NCBI RefSeq assembly: GCF_012396555.1 | Contig: NZ_JAAXPS010000002.1 | Span: 1 to 64,000 of the forward strand | Length of the DNA: 64,000 bases | Reading direction: 5' to 3' | From: Facklamia miroungae | GTDB lineage: Bacteria > Bacillota > Bacilli > Lactobacillales > Aerococcaceae | Part shown: piece by piece, positions 17,229 to 26,471 of the stretch | Layout of the letters: the number at the start of each line of letters is the position of its first letter | Numbering within the stretch: position 1 is the stretch's first letter | The notes under the pieces: model-generated | Database searches by the model: none | Told to the model about the DNA's origin: nothing | Seen by the model: only the letters and a program-made list of their open reading frames with translations | Program-made: the position numbers and the translations under genes

Positions 17229-18929
17229 ATGAATATCAAAACAATGATTAATAAAGGTTTAACAATCGTAACAACGAGTTTGTTATTATTAAATTCAACG
17301 ACCATGATTACTTCGGCTCAAGAAAAGTCTGATGCTTTTATTGCTGATCGTGAAATCACAGGATTAATTTTCCAATCTGCGGGAGACGCTGGGGTGGATT
17401 CCATGTCACCTGAAATTGCTAAATATATTAAGGACCGTACTGGAATTACCTTAACCTTAACGACAGTGACTGCAGAGGATTCAACGCAAGCATTAGCAGC
17501 TGGATTAGCAGCAGGAGATTTGCCCGATTTTATTTCATTCTATTTAAATAACTCTGGTAGACCAGAATTTCCATTGCTTTTATCTGCATCCAACCAAGGG
17601 ATGTTCCATGATATCGCTCCCTTTTTAAAAGAAGGGGAAAATTATGGTAAATATTTCGAAGAAGGCTATCTTCCAAGAGATACAAAAGAAAATATTATGA
17701 TGCGCGAAGATCAAAATGGTGCCACTTACTTAGTCCATATGTCTATTAATGAGAAGCCAGCCGATCCAGGCAATAAAACTATCGGTGGCCCCTATATACG
17801 CAAGGATATCGTTGATAAATTAGGTATTGATCCTAAATCCATAACGACCACAGAGCAATTACAAGACTTACTAAAGCAAATTGCTGAAGGTGGTTTCACC
17901 GATAATAATGGCAATCCAGTGATGCCACTAGGTCCAACGGTATGGGGCGGCTCAGAAAGACCTTTCATCTATAATGACCTTGTCTGGTCAGGAGCTGGTG
18001 GTGAGAAATTCTGGAAAGAAGGCGAAACGATCAAACATGAGTCCATGACCGATTACGCTGAAAAACGTGTAGCATTTGTACGTCAATTAATGGCAGAAGG
18101 TCTAATGCATCCAGAGTTTTATACAATGGAAGAAACCCGTGCTCAAGAAGGAGTTGTGAATGGTTCTTTTGCTATTGTTGCTGACATGCATAATTATCGT
18201 CCGGAGGTAGGGACAGCAGAAGAATTAAAGTATGTTCCCTTAGGCCCAATTAATCGTGTAGATGGTAAGAACCATATGGTTATGCCTTATAAATCTGGTT
18301 ATGCTGGGTGGGCGATTCCGGCCACAACAGAAAACCCTGAAGAAATTGTTAAGTTTGCTGATTGGTTAGCAGGACCAGAAGGTAAAATGCTCTACTTCTA
18401 TGGTTTAGAAGGAGAACACTATACAATCGGTGAGGATGGCAAACCAATGCCAAATCCTGACTTAGTAAAATTACAAGCAGAAAAACCGGATGAAGCTTTA
18501 AAAGAAGGTTTCCGTGGTGTAAGAGCTTGGTGGGGAGAGCATTTAGCCTATACAAATATGAATAATATGGATCAGTTTGGCGAAGCGGCTTGGGGTGATA
18601 AAGTTAGAGGAGCAGAAGGCGAGACCGCCTCTGCTGCTCAACAAATTATTGACTATGCTAATTTTGATGAACGTTATGAGGATAAAGAAGTCATCGACGG
18701 TTTGTTTGCTCGCGCTTATTTATATGAATATGCTGGTGAAGATACAAAATTAACTGAGGCATTAGATGGCTGGGATGAAGATATTGTAAAGGCATATTAT
18801 GCTACATCAGATGAAGAAGCCCAAGCGATTATTGATGCAGCTCGTCAAGATTTAATTGACGCTGGTATTGAAGAATATTGTCAGTTCTTACAAGAAAAAG
18901 AAGCAAATGGCGATGTTATCTTCTATTAA
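17229..18929 (+). CDS. Extracellular solute-binding protein (LplA/YtcQ type)
   Basis: 566 aa, the size of large family-1 binding proteins of complex-sugar importers. Residues 1-30 form a signal peptide ending in SAQ. Notably, it contains no cysteine, so there is no lipobox and the protein should be cut by signal peptidase I instead of being lipidated. The mature part has the two-lobe pattern with DLPDFISFY, GGPYIRKDIVDKLG and the late AGPEGKMLYFYG segment. AAGGAG precedes the ATG. Its ligand is unknown. Related systems bind rhamnogalacturonides or other oligosaccharides. Confidence 0.88.
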   Translation: MNIKTMINKGLTIVTTSLLLLNSTTMITSAQEKSDAFIADREITGLIFQSAGDAGVDSMSPEIAKYIKDRTGITLTLTTVTAEDSTQALAAGLAAGDLPDFISFYLNNSGRPEFPLLLSASNQGMFHDIAPFLKEGENYGKYFEEGYLPRDTKENIMMREDQNGATYLVHMSINEKPADPGNKTIGGPYIRKDIVDKLGIDPKSITTTEQLQDLLKQIAEGGFTDNNGNPVMPLGPTVWGGSERPFIYNDLVWSGAGGEKFWKEGETIKHESMTDYAEKRVAFVRQLMAEGLMHPEFYTMEETRAQEGVVNGSFAIVADMHNYRPEVGTAEELKYVPLGPINRVDGKNHMVMPYKSGYAGWAIPATTENPEEIVKFADWLAGPEGKMLYFYGLEGEHYTIGEDGKPMPNPDLVKLQAEKPDEALKEGFRGVRAWWGEHLAYTNMNNMDQFGEAAWGDKVRGAEGETASAAQQIIDYANFDERYEDKEVIDGLFARAYLYEYAGEDTKLTEALDGWDEDIVKAYYATSDEEAQAIIDAARQDLIDAGIEEYCQFLQEKEANGDVIFY

Positions 18930-18957
18930 AAGTTATCTTTTAAAAAGGAATCTTTGC

Positions 18958-18979
18958 GAGACTAGCTTAGGCTAGTCTC
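18958..18979 (+). promoter_or_regulatory. Intra-operon hairpin
   Basis: GAGACTAGC pairs perfectly with GCTAGTCTC across a 4-base loop, between the binding-protein stop and the ribosome binding site of the second permease. With no T-run it is more likely an RNA-stabilising or processing element that raises binding-protein over permease expression (inference). Confidence 0.5.
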
Positions 18980-18999
18980 TGCTATTTAGGAGGGGTTGC

Positions 19000-19902
19000 A
19001 TGTCTGAAACGATGCAGACAAGTAAATGGGTGAGAATTCTCTTCCACCTTTTATTAATTTGTTTATGTTTAATTATTATTTTACCCTTTATGCATATCTT
19101 GGCCTTAGCATTTAACTCGGGGACAGATGCGGCTACGGGGGGGATTTGGTTTTGGCCACGTCTTTTTTCAATAGAGAATTTTCAAGAAGTTTTTAGACAA
19201 GATAATTTATTGACTGGCTTAGGTATTTCAATTTTCAGGACGGTCTTAGGAACTGTTATTGGAGTATTTCTGATGGCGATGGCTTCTTGGGCTTTAACTA
19301 TCCCAGATTTACCCTTTTCAGGAAAAATTACCTTCTTCATCTTTTTTACGATGTTATTTTCTGGAGGAACCATTCCTTATTACTTAGTCTTAAGTGAATT
19401 GAAATTAACTAATACGATTTGGGTATATATTGTTCCAGGACTCTATTCAGTAACGAATATTCTCCTACTAAGATCAGCCTTCAAGCAATTACCCATGTCA
19501 ATTGTAGAAGCAGCACGAATTGATGGAATGGGTGAATTCAGGATTTTTACTAGGATCATTTTGCCCATGTCAAAGCCTACCCTTGCGACCGTTTCCTTGT
19601 TCACCGCAGTAGGACACTGGAATGATTGGTTTGCTGGCTCTTTTTATGTGAGAAAGGCTGAATTAAAACCGTTGGCAACGATTTTGCAAGAAATGTTGAC
19701 TCGCCAAGCTAACCTAGCGGATGTTTTAATGCGAGCAGGATCAGGGTCAGCAGCTTATCAGCAGTTAGATAAGGTGGATATTACTGGTCAATCGCTTCAA
19801 ATGGCGACAATTATTGTGGTTATTTTGCCAATTGTTATCATGTATCCTTTTATTCAGAAATATTTTGTCCAAGGGATTACGATCGGTTCGGTGAAGGAAT
19901 AG
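19000..19902 (+). CDS. Carbohydrate ABC transporter permease (LplC/YtcP type)
   Basis: 300 aa with six helices. The EAA loop is VEAARIDGMGEFRIFTRIILP, and the GGTIPYYLVLSELKLTNTIWVYIVPG segment is typical of LplC. AGGAGGGG lies 7 bases before the ATG. It is the partner of the permease at 16190. Confidence 0.9.
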   Translation: MSETMQTSKWVRILFHLLLICLCLIIILPFMHILALAFNSGTDAATGGIWFWPRLFSIENFQEVFRQDNLLTGLGISIFRTVLGTVIGVFLMAMASWALTIPDLPFSGKITFFIFFTMLFSGGTIPYYLVLSELKLTNTIWVYIVPGLYSVTNILLLRSAFKQLPMSIVEAARIDGMGEFRIFTRIILPMSKPTLATVSLFTAVGHWNDWFAGSFYVRKAELKPLATILQEMLTRQANLADVLMRAGSGSAAYQQLDKVDITGQSLQMATIIVVILPIVIMYPFIQKYFVQGITIGSVKE

Positions 19903-19945
19903 CGACTAGAAAAGAATTTTATTTTTAAAATAGGAGTGAATGTGG

Positions 19946-20842
19946 ATGCAATTAAAATATCGGCCCGATGGGACCTTTCGTATTATTCAGTTTACCGATA
20001 CCCATATCGGTAACATGCCTTTCCATGAAGAGGATGAACGGACTTTCAAATTAATTGAAGATGCTTTGGCTTACTTTGATGTTGACCTTATTATCCATAC
20101 AGGTGATATTATTTGGTCAGAAGGAGTGAAGGATGCCGACATTGTCTTTGAGAAAACAATGGAATATTTTGATAAGGCTAAGATACCAATGGCAATTACC
20201 TTCGGTAATCATGATACAGAAGAAATAATCACTCGCAGTGATTTAAGAAGAATTTTTGATCAGAAGGTAGAAGTAAAAGCGGAAAAAACTCATTCAATGA
20301 TTGTCAATGATCGAGAAGCATATTGTTTAGAAATTTTTCATTCAGATAAGGATCAAGTAGCTCATGCAATCTATTTGATCGATTCTGGAGCCGCCGCTCC
20401 TTTAGATATCGGCACTTATGATTGGGTACTTCCTCAACAGGTTGCGTGGTTTTCTGAAACATCCGCCAACTATCGACGAGGTGACAGGCATAAACGTCAT
20501 CTAGTTTTTCAGCACATTCCACTTCCAGAGTACTGGCAAGCAGCGACAAAAATTATCGATGGTGTTAACCATGAAACCAATGATGCTATATCAGCCCCTT
20601 ATATTAATACCGGTTTATTTGCCAATATGGTGATCGATGGAGAAACATGGGGCATGTTTGTTGGACATGATCATGATAATGACTTTGAAGGAGTCTACCA
20701 TGATATTCATTTAGTCTATGGTAATGTTTCTGGCTACCAGACTTATGGCGCAGAGGAACGTGGTGTAAGAATTATCGAATTAAAGGAAGATGATCAGTCA
20801 ATCAAGACTTATAGGGTAAAAGCCAATGTCTTTAGTCGCTAA
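19946..20842 (+). CDS. Metallophosphoesterase (calcineurin-like)
   Basis: About 298 aa, cytoplasmic (no signal peptide). The dimetal motifs appear in order: D-x-H in FTDTHIG, GDIIW, GNHD, then a conserved His in FQHIPL and GHDHDND near the C-terminus. ATG 19946 was chosen over ATG 19940 because AGGAG is then 9 bases away. Its place in a sugar-ABC operon suggests it removes phosphate from an imported or intermediate compound (inference). It overlaps the next gene by 17 bp. Confidence 0.85.
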   Translation: MQLKYRPDGTFRIIQFTDTHIGNMPFHEEDERTFKLIEDALAYFDVDLIIHTGDIIWSEGVKDADIVFEKTMEYFDKAKIPMAITFGNHDTEEIITRSDLRRIFDQKVEVKAEKTHSMIVNDREAYCLEIFHSDKDQVAHAIYLIDSGAAAPLDIGTYDWVLPQQVAWFSETSANYRRGDRHKRHLVFQHIPLPEYWQAATKIIDGVNHETNDAISAPYINTGLFANMVIDGETWGMFVGHDHDNDFEGVYHDIHLVYGNVSGYQTYGAEERGVRIIELKEDDQSIKTYRVKANVFSR

Positions 20843-22172
20843 AAAACTTAAAAATGACTATTTTCATTTGTTATGGCCTTTGTTGATTGAACAAGTCTTT
20901 ATGATGTTGATAGGTAATGTCAATATTTTCTTATATTCTCGTTATAATGACCAGGTAGTAGCTGCTATAGGTATTGCTGATCAAATCTTAGTCATTGGAA
21001 CGATGGCGATGGGGATTGTTTCATTAGGTTCAACTATTCTCTTTCTGCAAAATGCTGCTGATGACCAGCTTCCTTATTTGCGTGGGGTAGTGCGTCAATC
21101 CGTTTTTTTAAATATGATTTTAGGACTTATAATTGTATTGGTAGCTTTATTTTTAGGTCGAGAAATTATGAGTTGGATGCAAACTCCCAAAGAAATATTA
21201 GGAGCATCGATTCTATATTTTAGGATGGTTTCTTTATCATTAATCTTTCAAGCAATTTCTACCTCAGCTGCGGCTTTATTACGTGCTTTTGGTAAGGTCA
21301 AGCTATCTATGGGGATCTCGATTATTAATACACTCTTAATCATTACCGGTAATGCCCTGGTAGTTTTGACGCCTTTTTCTTTATTTGGTGAAGGAATCTT
21401 TGGCCTATCCGTGGCTACAATCATTACCCGGATAGTGGGAGCAGTTTTTTCAATTGTTTGTATAAAGCAGATTTTGCCTCAAGTCTGGCAAGGAATCTTC
21501 ACTTTCAACCATAAGGATTGGCAAATCGGACAAAGAATCTTAGCTTTAGGGGTACCTTCAGGGATGGAGAATGTATCATATAATTTCTCCCAAACGATCA
21601 TTACAGCAGTCATTGCCTCGTTAGGAACAGCTCAAATATCGGCTCGAATATATACCCAAACGCTTACAGCGATTGTATTCACGCTTTCGGTGGCGGCCGG
21701 TCAAGCGGGGCAAGTGATTTTAGGCCGACTTTCGCGTAAGAAGGAATTAAAAGAAGCACAAACCTTTAGTCTTAATAATATGTTCTTATTCATGGGGATA
21801 GGCGCTAGCATAAATCTAGTCATTGCACTGGTTGGGCCTTGGATTTTACAAATTTTTACGAGCGACCCAGAAATTATCCATATTGCGAGGATTTTATTGT
21901 GGATGAATGTGCTTTATGATCCCTTGCGAGCAGGGAATGAAATAATTATTGCTAGTTTAAATGTGATGGGAGAAGTCAGGTATCCGGTTTATATGGCTTT
22001 ATTAGTTACCTATCTGTTTACTGTACCAGGTTCTGTTTTAGTAGGTTCAATTCTCGAATGGGGGATCATTTTTATTTGGATCATCTTTATCCTTGATGAA
22101 GGTATACGCTTAGGGCTATTTGTAAGGCGTTGGCAAAGGGGAGAGTGGATGCAGCATGCAAAATATTTTTAA
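20826..22172 (+). CDS. MATE-family efflux transporter
   Basis: 448 aa, 12 helices in two six-helix halves. FHLLWPLLIEQVFMMLIG at the start and the second-half LGVPSGMENVSYNFSQ are MATE features. The gene starts inside the metallophosphoesterase gene and overlaps the DUF624 gene by 17 bp, so all three are probably translated together. A cation-coupled exporter in a sugar-import operon might relieve the cell of a toxic aglycone or product (inference). Confidence 0.88.
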   Translation: MSLVAKKLKNDYFHLLWPLLIEQVFMMLIGNVNIFLYSRYNDQVVAAIGIADQILVIGTMAMGIVSLGSTILFLQNAADDQLPYLRGVVRQSVFLNMILGLIIVLVALFLGREIMSWMQTPKEILGASILYFRMVSLSLIFQAISTSAAALLRAFGKVKLSMGISIINTLLIITGNALVVLTPFSLFGEGIFGLSVATIITRIVGAVFSIVCIKQILPQVWQGIFTFNHKDWQIGQRILALGVPSGMENVSYNFSQTIITAVIASLGTAQISARIYTQTLTAIVFTLSVAAGQAGQVILGRLSRKKELKEAQTFSLNNMFLFMGIGASINLVIALVGPWILQIFTSDPEIIHIARILLWMNVLYDPLRAGNEIIIASLNVMGEVRYPVYMALLVTYLFTVPGSVLVGSILEWGIIFIWIIFILDEGIRLGLFVRRWQRGEWMQHAKYF

Positions 22173-22836
22173 GAAGATTAAGCGGGGTAATTTTAATTTT
22201 AGTAAATTACAGAACCTAATGATCGGTGTTTATTTACTACTTTGTATCCAATTTTTCTTTATTTTTGGATTAGCTTTTGGTTTGGGAATTTTTGGGTTTT
22301 TACCAGCCTTAATCACAGCTTTTCAATTAATTATTCCCGAATATGATGCCGTTAAAGTGATAAGGATCAATCCGATTCATTTTTTCTGGCATAATTATTT
22401 TCTCAATCTGAAAAAATACTGGTTACATAGTCTATTGATTTTTGTTGTGACGTTCATGCTTCTTAATAACATTATCTTTTTGGAGGGGCAAACTAGTTTA
22501 TTTACTTTATGGCTCTATTACCTAACCATTATTATGCTAGAAATATTCTGCTTTATGGTTGTTTGTTTTGCTTATTTGTCTGCTAATTATCCCAAAACTT
22601 CTAATAAAGAGAGAATCCAAAACACCTTGGCTTATAGTCTGGCAAGATTGCCAGAAGCGATTGTTTTTTATGTTTTCTTGGTGGCGGTTCTGCTAGTCAT
22701 TTATCAAATAATGACGGGGCTGTTGGTTTTTTGTGGGATTGGTTTAGTCATTGCTAGCCACTATTACTTCTTCAAATTTTTAACTCAAGGTGGGTCTTTT
22801 TCAAAATTAGGGCACTATTGGCGAGCTCATGACTAG
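22156..22836 (+). CDS. DUF624 / YesL-like membrane protein
   Basis: 226 aa with about five membrane helices. The GLGIFGFLPALITAFQLI helix and the following FFWHNYFLNLKKYWL segment match YesL/DUF624. These proteins accompany LplABC-type importers, for example in the Bacillus rhamnogalacturonan locus, which supports the same assignment here. Molecular role unknown. Last gene of the operon. No clear terminator follows. Confidence 0.8.
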   Translation: MQNIFKKIKRGNFNFSKLQNLMIGVYLLLCIQFFFIFGLAFGLGIFGFLPALITAFQLIIPEYDAVKVIRINPIHFFWHNYFLNLKKYWLHSLLIFVVTFMLLNNIIFLEGQTSLFTLWLYYLTIIMLEIFCFMVVCFAYLSANYPKTSNKERIQNTLAYSLARLPEAIVFYVFLVAVLLVIYQIMTGLLVFCGIGLVIASHYYFFKFLTQGGSFSKLGHYWRAHD

Positions 22837-23044
22837 ATCCTACAGAAGATAAAACGGTATTTTGTTGTTTGTAGCTTGAATCTATTTACAAGTAGACCAC
22901 AGTGACTGTCGAGTGAGTTGAGGAATCAACCATGTTCCTATTTAGTGTCAAGGATGGAAAATATCTAATAAGAGCCAATTTTTGTAATCCAATGAAAAAA
23001 TGTTTTCAGATGTATATTAACTAGCGATTAAAAGGAGTTGTATC

Positions 23045-23845
23045 ATGAAATATTTCGACCAACACATGCATACCCATTTCTCATATGATTCAAAGGAGCA
23101 ATTAGAAAATTACGCTAAAAAAACGGAGGGGTATCTTATTACGACCGAACACTTAGATTTTAAAAACCCTTTCATAAACTATCAAGATAATATCCCCGAT
23201 TATCAGCAGCAATCCATTGAGATTGAAAAATTAAAAGTGGAATATGGAGATCGGTTTTTAAGAGGAGTGGAAGTTGGCTATCATCCAGATGATCATGATC
23301 AAATCATTGCTTATATTAATCAACATGCATTTGATCTTTTAGTTCTATCTTTCCACAAGGATGGTCCGAATGAATTTATGGATGAAAATATTCTGCAAAT
23401 TTATCATCTAGAAAAGCTCATGCAGGAATATTTTACTTTAATGTTAGAAGGGATCAAAGCTTTTAAGCAAGCCAATATTCTGGCTCATTTTGATTATGGT
23501 TTAAGAATGTTTGATGTAACCATTGATCAATTGGCTAAGCATGAAGACCAGCTATGCTTAATTTTTCAAGAGATGATTAAAAATGATATGGCTTTGGAAT
23601 TGAATTCTAAATCGATGTACCGCTATGGCAATAAACATTTGTACGAATATGTGATACCAGTTTACCAGTCGGTGGGGGGGCAATTATTCAGTCTAGGTTC
23701 TGATAGTCATGTAGCTTCAGATCTGGGCTTACATTTTGACGAATCGGTAGCCTTGCTCCATCAGTTTGGCGTCAAAGAACTAGCAGTCTATATCAAACAG
23801 ATTTTGCACAAGGTACCGTTAGAAAATCCATATTCTCTTATTTAA
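23045..23845 (+). CDS. PHP-domain phosphatase (histidinol-phosphatase-like)
   Basis: 266 aa. PHP metal-binding motifs are clear: HMHTHFSYDS at the start, TTEHLDF, the Glu/His in GVEVGYH, SFHKDG, AHFDYGLR and the late GSDSH. These match the HisJ/HisK-type histidinol-phosphatase group, but no histidine genes are nearby and many homologues are general phosphatases. AAAAGGAG lies upstream. The gene stands alone, 208 bp after the ABC operon. Confidence 0.82.
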   Translation: MKYFDQHMHTHFSYDSKEQLENYAKKTEGYLITTEHLDFKNPFINYQDNIPDYQQQSIEIEKLKVEYGDRFLRGVEVGYHPDDHDQIIAYINQHAFDLLVLSFHKDGPNEFMDENILQIYHLEKLMQEYFTLMLEGIKAFKQANILAHFDYGLRMFDVTIDQLAKHEDQLCLIFQEMIKNDMALELNSKSMYRYGNKHLYEYVIPVYQSVGGQLFSLGSDSHVASDLGLHFDESVALLHQFGVKELAVYIKQILHKVPLENPYSLI

Positions 23846-24058
23846 ATACTTTAAGAAGCTCCTTCAAGAAATATTAGGGTAGGCTTGATGATTAGGGAAA
23901 AGTATTGCTGACGGAACAATTGAATTCTTATGGGTAACATTAAAAGGGAAAACACCGATAAAATACCTACCCTCCTTCGGATCATTTTTAAAAGAGATAA
24001 AGATATTCTTTTTTGATGAGGGAAGAGTGACAGTATCGATGGGGTAAAAATTCAGCAT
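23846..24058. other. Gap with a weak coding remnant
   Basis: On the minus strand 24058-23864 a 64-codon frame reads like a protein end (NFYPIDTVTLPSSKK, FKNDPKEGRYFIGVFPF) but has no ribosome binding site and sits right behind a terminator. It is probably a relic or chance frame, so no gene is called. Confidence 0.3.
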
Positions 24059-24085
24059 AGAAAAACGAGTTTCGAAAAACTCGTT
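24059..24085 (-). terminator. Terminator of the DUF2871 operon
   Basis: AACGAGTTT and AAACTCGTT form a short stem, followed on the minus strand by TTTTTCT. Confidence 0.7.
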
Positions 24086-24173
24086 AAATAATTTTGTATT
24101 TGTGTCTGTCTACCTGATTGAGAGGCTGTTCAGTGGACTCCTGCTGTTTTATTTCTTAAAAGATAAATAATAT

Positions 24174-24608
24174 TTAGTCTTTTTTATCATCGATATCGTT
24201 GGTGATAGTTTTCCGTAAGATAAGAAGTAAAAACAGCCAGCCAATAGCTAACAATATATGGGAAAGACCGGCGATGCCAGATAAGGCTCCATTAGCAGCA
24301 GCTGATAAAGCGATCCCATTTACCTGCACGATTCCTCGAGTAGTAAGGGTTGCCGTGAGCATCAGCAATCCTACATTATAAACAATCATAAATCGCTTCA
24401 TGTTTTTGTTTTGTTCAATAGGGAAAAGTTTAGCAAGGATAATTACTAATAGAAATACAAGCACCCCTAAGACCATTAAGTGAACATGAAGCGTTCCTAA
24501 GGTCGAATCTCCTCTAAAATCCATAAACTTATAAAATTCTCTATAAAATACACCGCTGATCATGGCTAGGACGAAATAAAAAATAGATAAATCAATATAT
24601 TTTTTCAT
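24174..24608 (-). CDS. DUF2871 membrane protein
   Basis: 144 aa with four helices. The FYREFYKFMDFRG segment followed by TLGTLHVHLMVLGVL, and the later GLSHILLAIGWLFLL, are characteristic of DUF2871. Function unknown. The conserved His residues in helices could bind a metal or haem, but this is a guess. AGGTTAATT precedes the ATG. It lies 18 bp after the next upstream gene and is likely co-transcribed with it. Confidence 0.75.
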   Translation of the reverse strand: MKKYIDLSIFYFVLAMISGVFYREFYKFMDFRGDSTLGTLHVHLMVLGVLVFLLVIILAKLFPIEQNKNMKRFMIVYNVGLLMLTATLTTRGIVQVNGIALSAAANGALSGIAGLSHILLAIGWLFLLLILRKTITNDIDDKKD

Positions 24609-24626
24609 AATTAACCTCCGATCGAT

Positions 24627-25049
24627 TTAAACAGTAAACTGATCTGCTTTACTAAAATAATTCCATAAAAATAATAAACCAGCAAGGAATAGGGCTGCAC
24701 CTAAACCAAGGTAAAACACAGCAATCCAATGTAAAGGCCATAAATTGAAAGACCGAATAGAAATCCCCAAAGTCATCATAACTGCCATAATAATGAAGGA
24801 TTTCACATCAAAGAACTTAAGAAAAAAGGTCTTTTCTTCGCGATAGCTAACAATCCTTTTTGTATGTTTCACTACTAGATTTTTAAAAACCATAAACCAA
24901 AATAAACTGAAAATTACTAATGATATAAGCAAATTAATCAAGGTCCAATAACCTGAATAAGCGACAATGCCAATTCGCAAAATATTAAAACCAGCTATAC
25001 CCCAGACGATAGCTGCTATAAGCAGTAATGTCCTATTTTTTACTTTCAT
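24627..25049 (-). CDS. Small four-helix membrane protein
   Basis: 140 aa counted from ATG 25049, which has AGGAGAG nine bases upstream. A further in-frame upstream start (25088) has none. Four hydrophobic segments lie at about residues 5-23, 29-52, 76-95 and 103-125, with a basic cytosolic loop between helices 2 and 3. Unrecognised. Operon position with DUF2871 suggests a shared membrane role. Confidence 0.65.
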   Translation of the reverse strand: MKVKNRTLLLIAAIVWGIAGFNILRIGIVAYSGYWTLINLLISLVIFSLFWFMVFKNLVVKHTKRIVSYREEKTFFLKFFDVKSFIIMAVMMTLGISIRSFNLWPLHWIAVFYLGLGAALFLAGLLFLWNYFSKADQFTV

Positions 25050-25455
25050 ATTATCTCTCCTATCAATGGCTGTTTTTTGAAAAGTCACTCTATTTTCATC
25101 TTCTTCATTTGAATCTAAGGTGACCTACTATAAATTCTATGCGCATCTGTTCGATTTAGCAATTATTTACGTCTAACTTAAGAGCCTATGAGGACTAGTT
25201 TTGCAATAAAAACGCAAAAAGACTTAAGATAGCCTATTTTTGATAGTATAATTAAGTTACTGGTTTTTTATTTTATTTTTTCGTTTGAAAACATGTAAAA
25301 CTGGCTGGGAGAAGAGAATGCCGATAGTAAAAGCTACTATTATTCATTTAATAGGCGAAGTCAAAGAATGTTTGAGGCCATTGGTTCTATAGAGTATTTT
25401 GCTGAATGGTATATCTAAGATTTTAATAATAAACTTAAGAAAAGGTGTGTTAGTG
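25050..25455. other. Intergenic region between divergent genes
   Basis: About 400 AT-rich bases holding the promoters of the membrane-protein pair (minus) and of the FrnE-like gene (plus; a TATAAT lies near 25240). A 24-codon frame at 25319-25393 with GGGAG before its ATG is too short to call. Confidence 0.35.
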
Positions 25456-26118
25456 ATGAAAATTAATTACTGGGCCGATTATGCCTGTCCATACTGCTAT
25501 ATTGGAGAAGTGAGAATTAAGCGAGCAATTGAGGAACTAGGCTTATCAGATAAACTTCATTTACAGATGCGGGCCTATCAACTGGACCCAAATGCGAGTC
25601 AAGTGGCTGAAGGCGATATGGCAACCCGGCTAGCTAATAAGTACGGGATTACCAAAAAAGAAGCTGCAGAGCGTGTTTCTGGCATTAAAGAATACGCTAT
25701 AGAAGATGGATTAGATTTTGACTATACAAAGGTCCGCTTTACCAACACCCTTGATGCGCACCGTTTATCTAAATTTGCAATGGAGCACTTATCAATTAAA
25801 CAGATGGCAGATTTTAGAATGGCTATTTATAAAGCTTATTTTGAAGAGTATTTAGAACTAGCCAATCATGAAGTTTTGTTAAAGATCGCAGAAGAAGCTG
25901 GCTTAAATATTGATCAAGTAGCAGAGTGTCTAGATAGTTCTCAATATAAAGAAGAAGTTCTTAAAGACCAGCAAAAGGCTCGAGCTGAAGAGGTAAAAGG
26001 AGTGCCTTATTTTGTGATTGGACAAGTGACGGTTCCAGGAGCGATGTCGGTTGATACCTTCAAAGACATTATTAAGCAAGAAGTAGAAAACAATCATTTG
26101 TACGAAGATGAAGAGTAA
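25456..26118 (+). CDS. DsbA-family oxidoreductase (FrnE-like)
   Basis: 220 aa, no signal peptide, so cytoplasmic. The redox motif C11-P-Y-C14 lies at the start of a thioredoxin fold (WADYACPYCYIGE). The helical insertion and the cis-Pro region GVPYFVIG complete a FrnE/2-hydroxychromene isomerase-like DsbA. ATG 25456 was chosen by homology, since the motif must begin 8-11 residues from the start, and by AAAGGTG upstream. Likely role: thiol-disulfide exchange during oxidative stress. Confidence 0.88.
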   Translation: MKINYWADYACPYCYIGEVRIKRAIEELGLSDKLHLQMRAYQLDPNASQVAEGDMATRLANKYGITKKEAAERVSGIKEYAIEDGLDFDYTKVRFTNTLDAHRLSKFAMEHLSIKQMADFRMAIYKAYFEEYLELANHEVLLKIAEEAGLNIDQVAECLDSSQYKEEVLKDQQKARAEEVKGVPYFVIGQVTVPGAMSVDTFKDIIKQEVENNHLYEDEE

Positions 26119-26401
26119 TGATTTTCATGATACATTTTCACTAAAAGATCAATCAATCTTTTAGTAATTAAGATAAACCATGAAGCTCAAGTTGAGAAAG
26201 ATGGGTGTAGAATCTGAATAAATATAGTAAAAATGTTGTGAAGACATTCCTTTAAAAAAATTGATTTCCTTATCGTTGATTGATCTCTGAAGTGAGTTTA
26301 CTAACTCTATTTTCGGGGATTTTTTGTTTTTTATGGATAGAGCAGATTGGATGTTAGACTGAGCCCTTTTAGTTATAACATCATTCTTAGAAGTAAATCA
26401 T
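26119..26401. other. Intergenic region with a hairpin
   Basis: ACTAAAAGAT (26140-26149) pairs with ATCTTTTAGT (26156-26165) just after the FrnE-like gene. It may be a weak terminator although no strong T-run follows. The remainder shows no gene. Confidence 0.4.
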
Positions 26402-26429
26402 TTGACAGATTAACGAATAATATTATACT
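26402..26429 (+). promoter_or_regulatory. Promoter of the marR-osmoprotectant operon
   Basis: TTGACA (26402-26407), 16-bp spacer, TATACT (26424-26429), close to consensus. The palindrome that follows covers the expected start of transcription. Confidence 0.75.
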
Positions 26430-26436
26430 TAATATA

Positions 26437-26454
26437 TAGTTCTATATAGAACTA
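26437..26454. promoter_or_regulatory. Perfect 18-bp palindrome, probable MarR operator
   Basis: TAGTTCTATATAGAACTA is fully self-complementary, sits 7 bp after the -10 box and ends 17 bp before the marR-type start codon, so binding would block transcription of the regulator and transporter. Confidence 0.7.
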
Positions 26455-26471
26455 ATAAGGAGGTTTTATTG

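Noticed and set aside
23864-24058. 64-codon minus-strand frame resembling a protein end
   Set aside because: No ribosome binding site, located just past a terminator on that strand. At best a relic.
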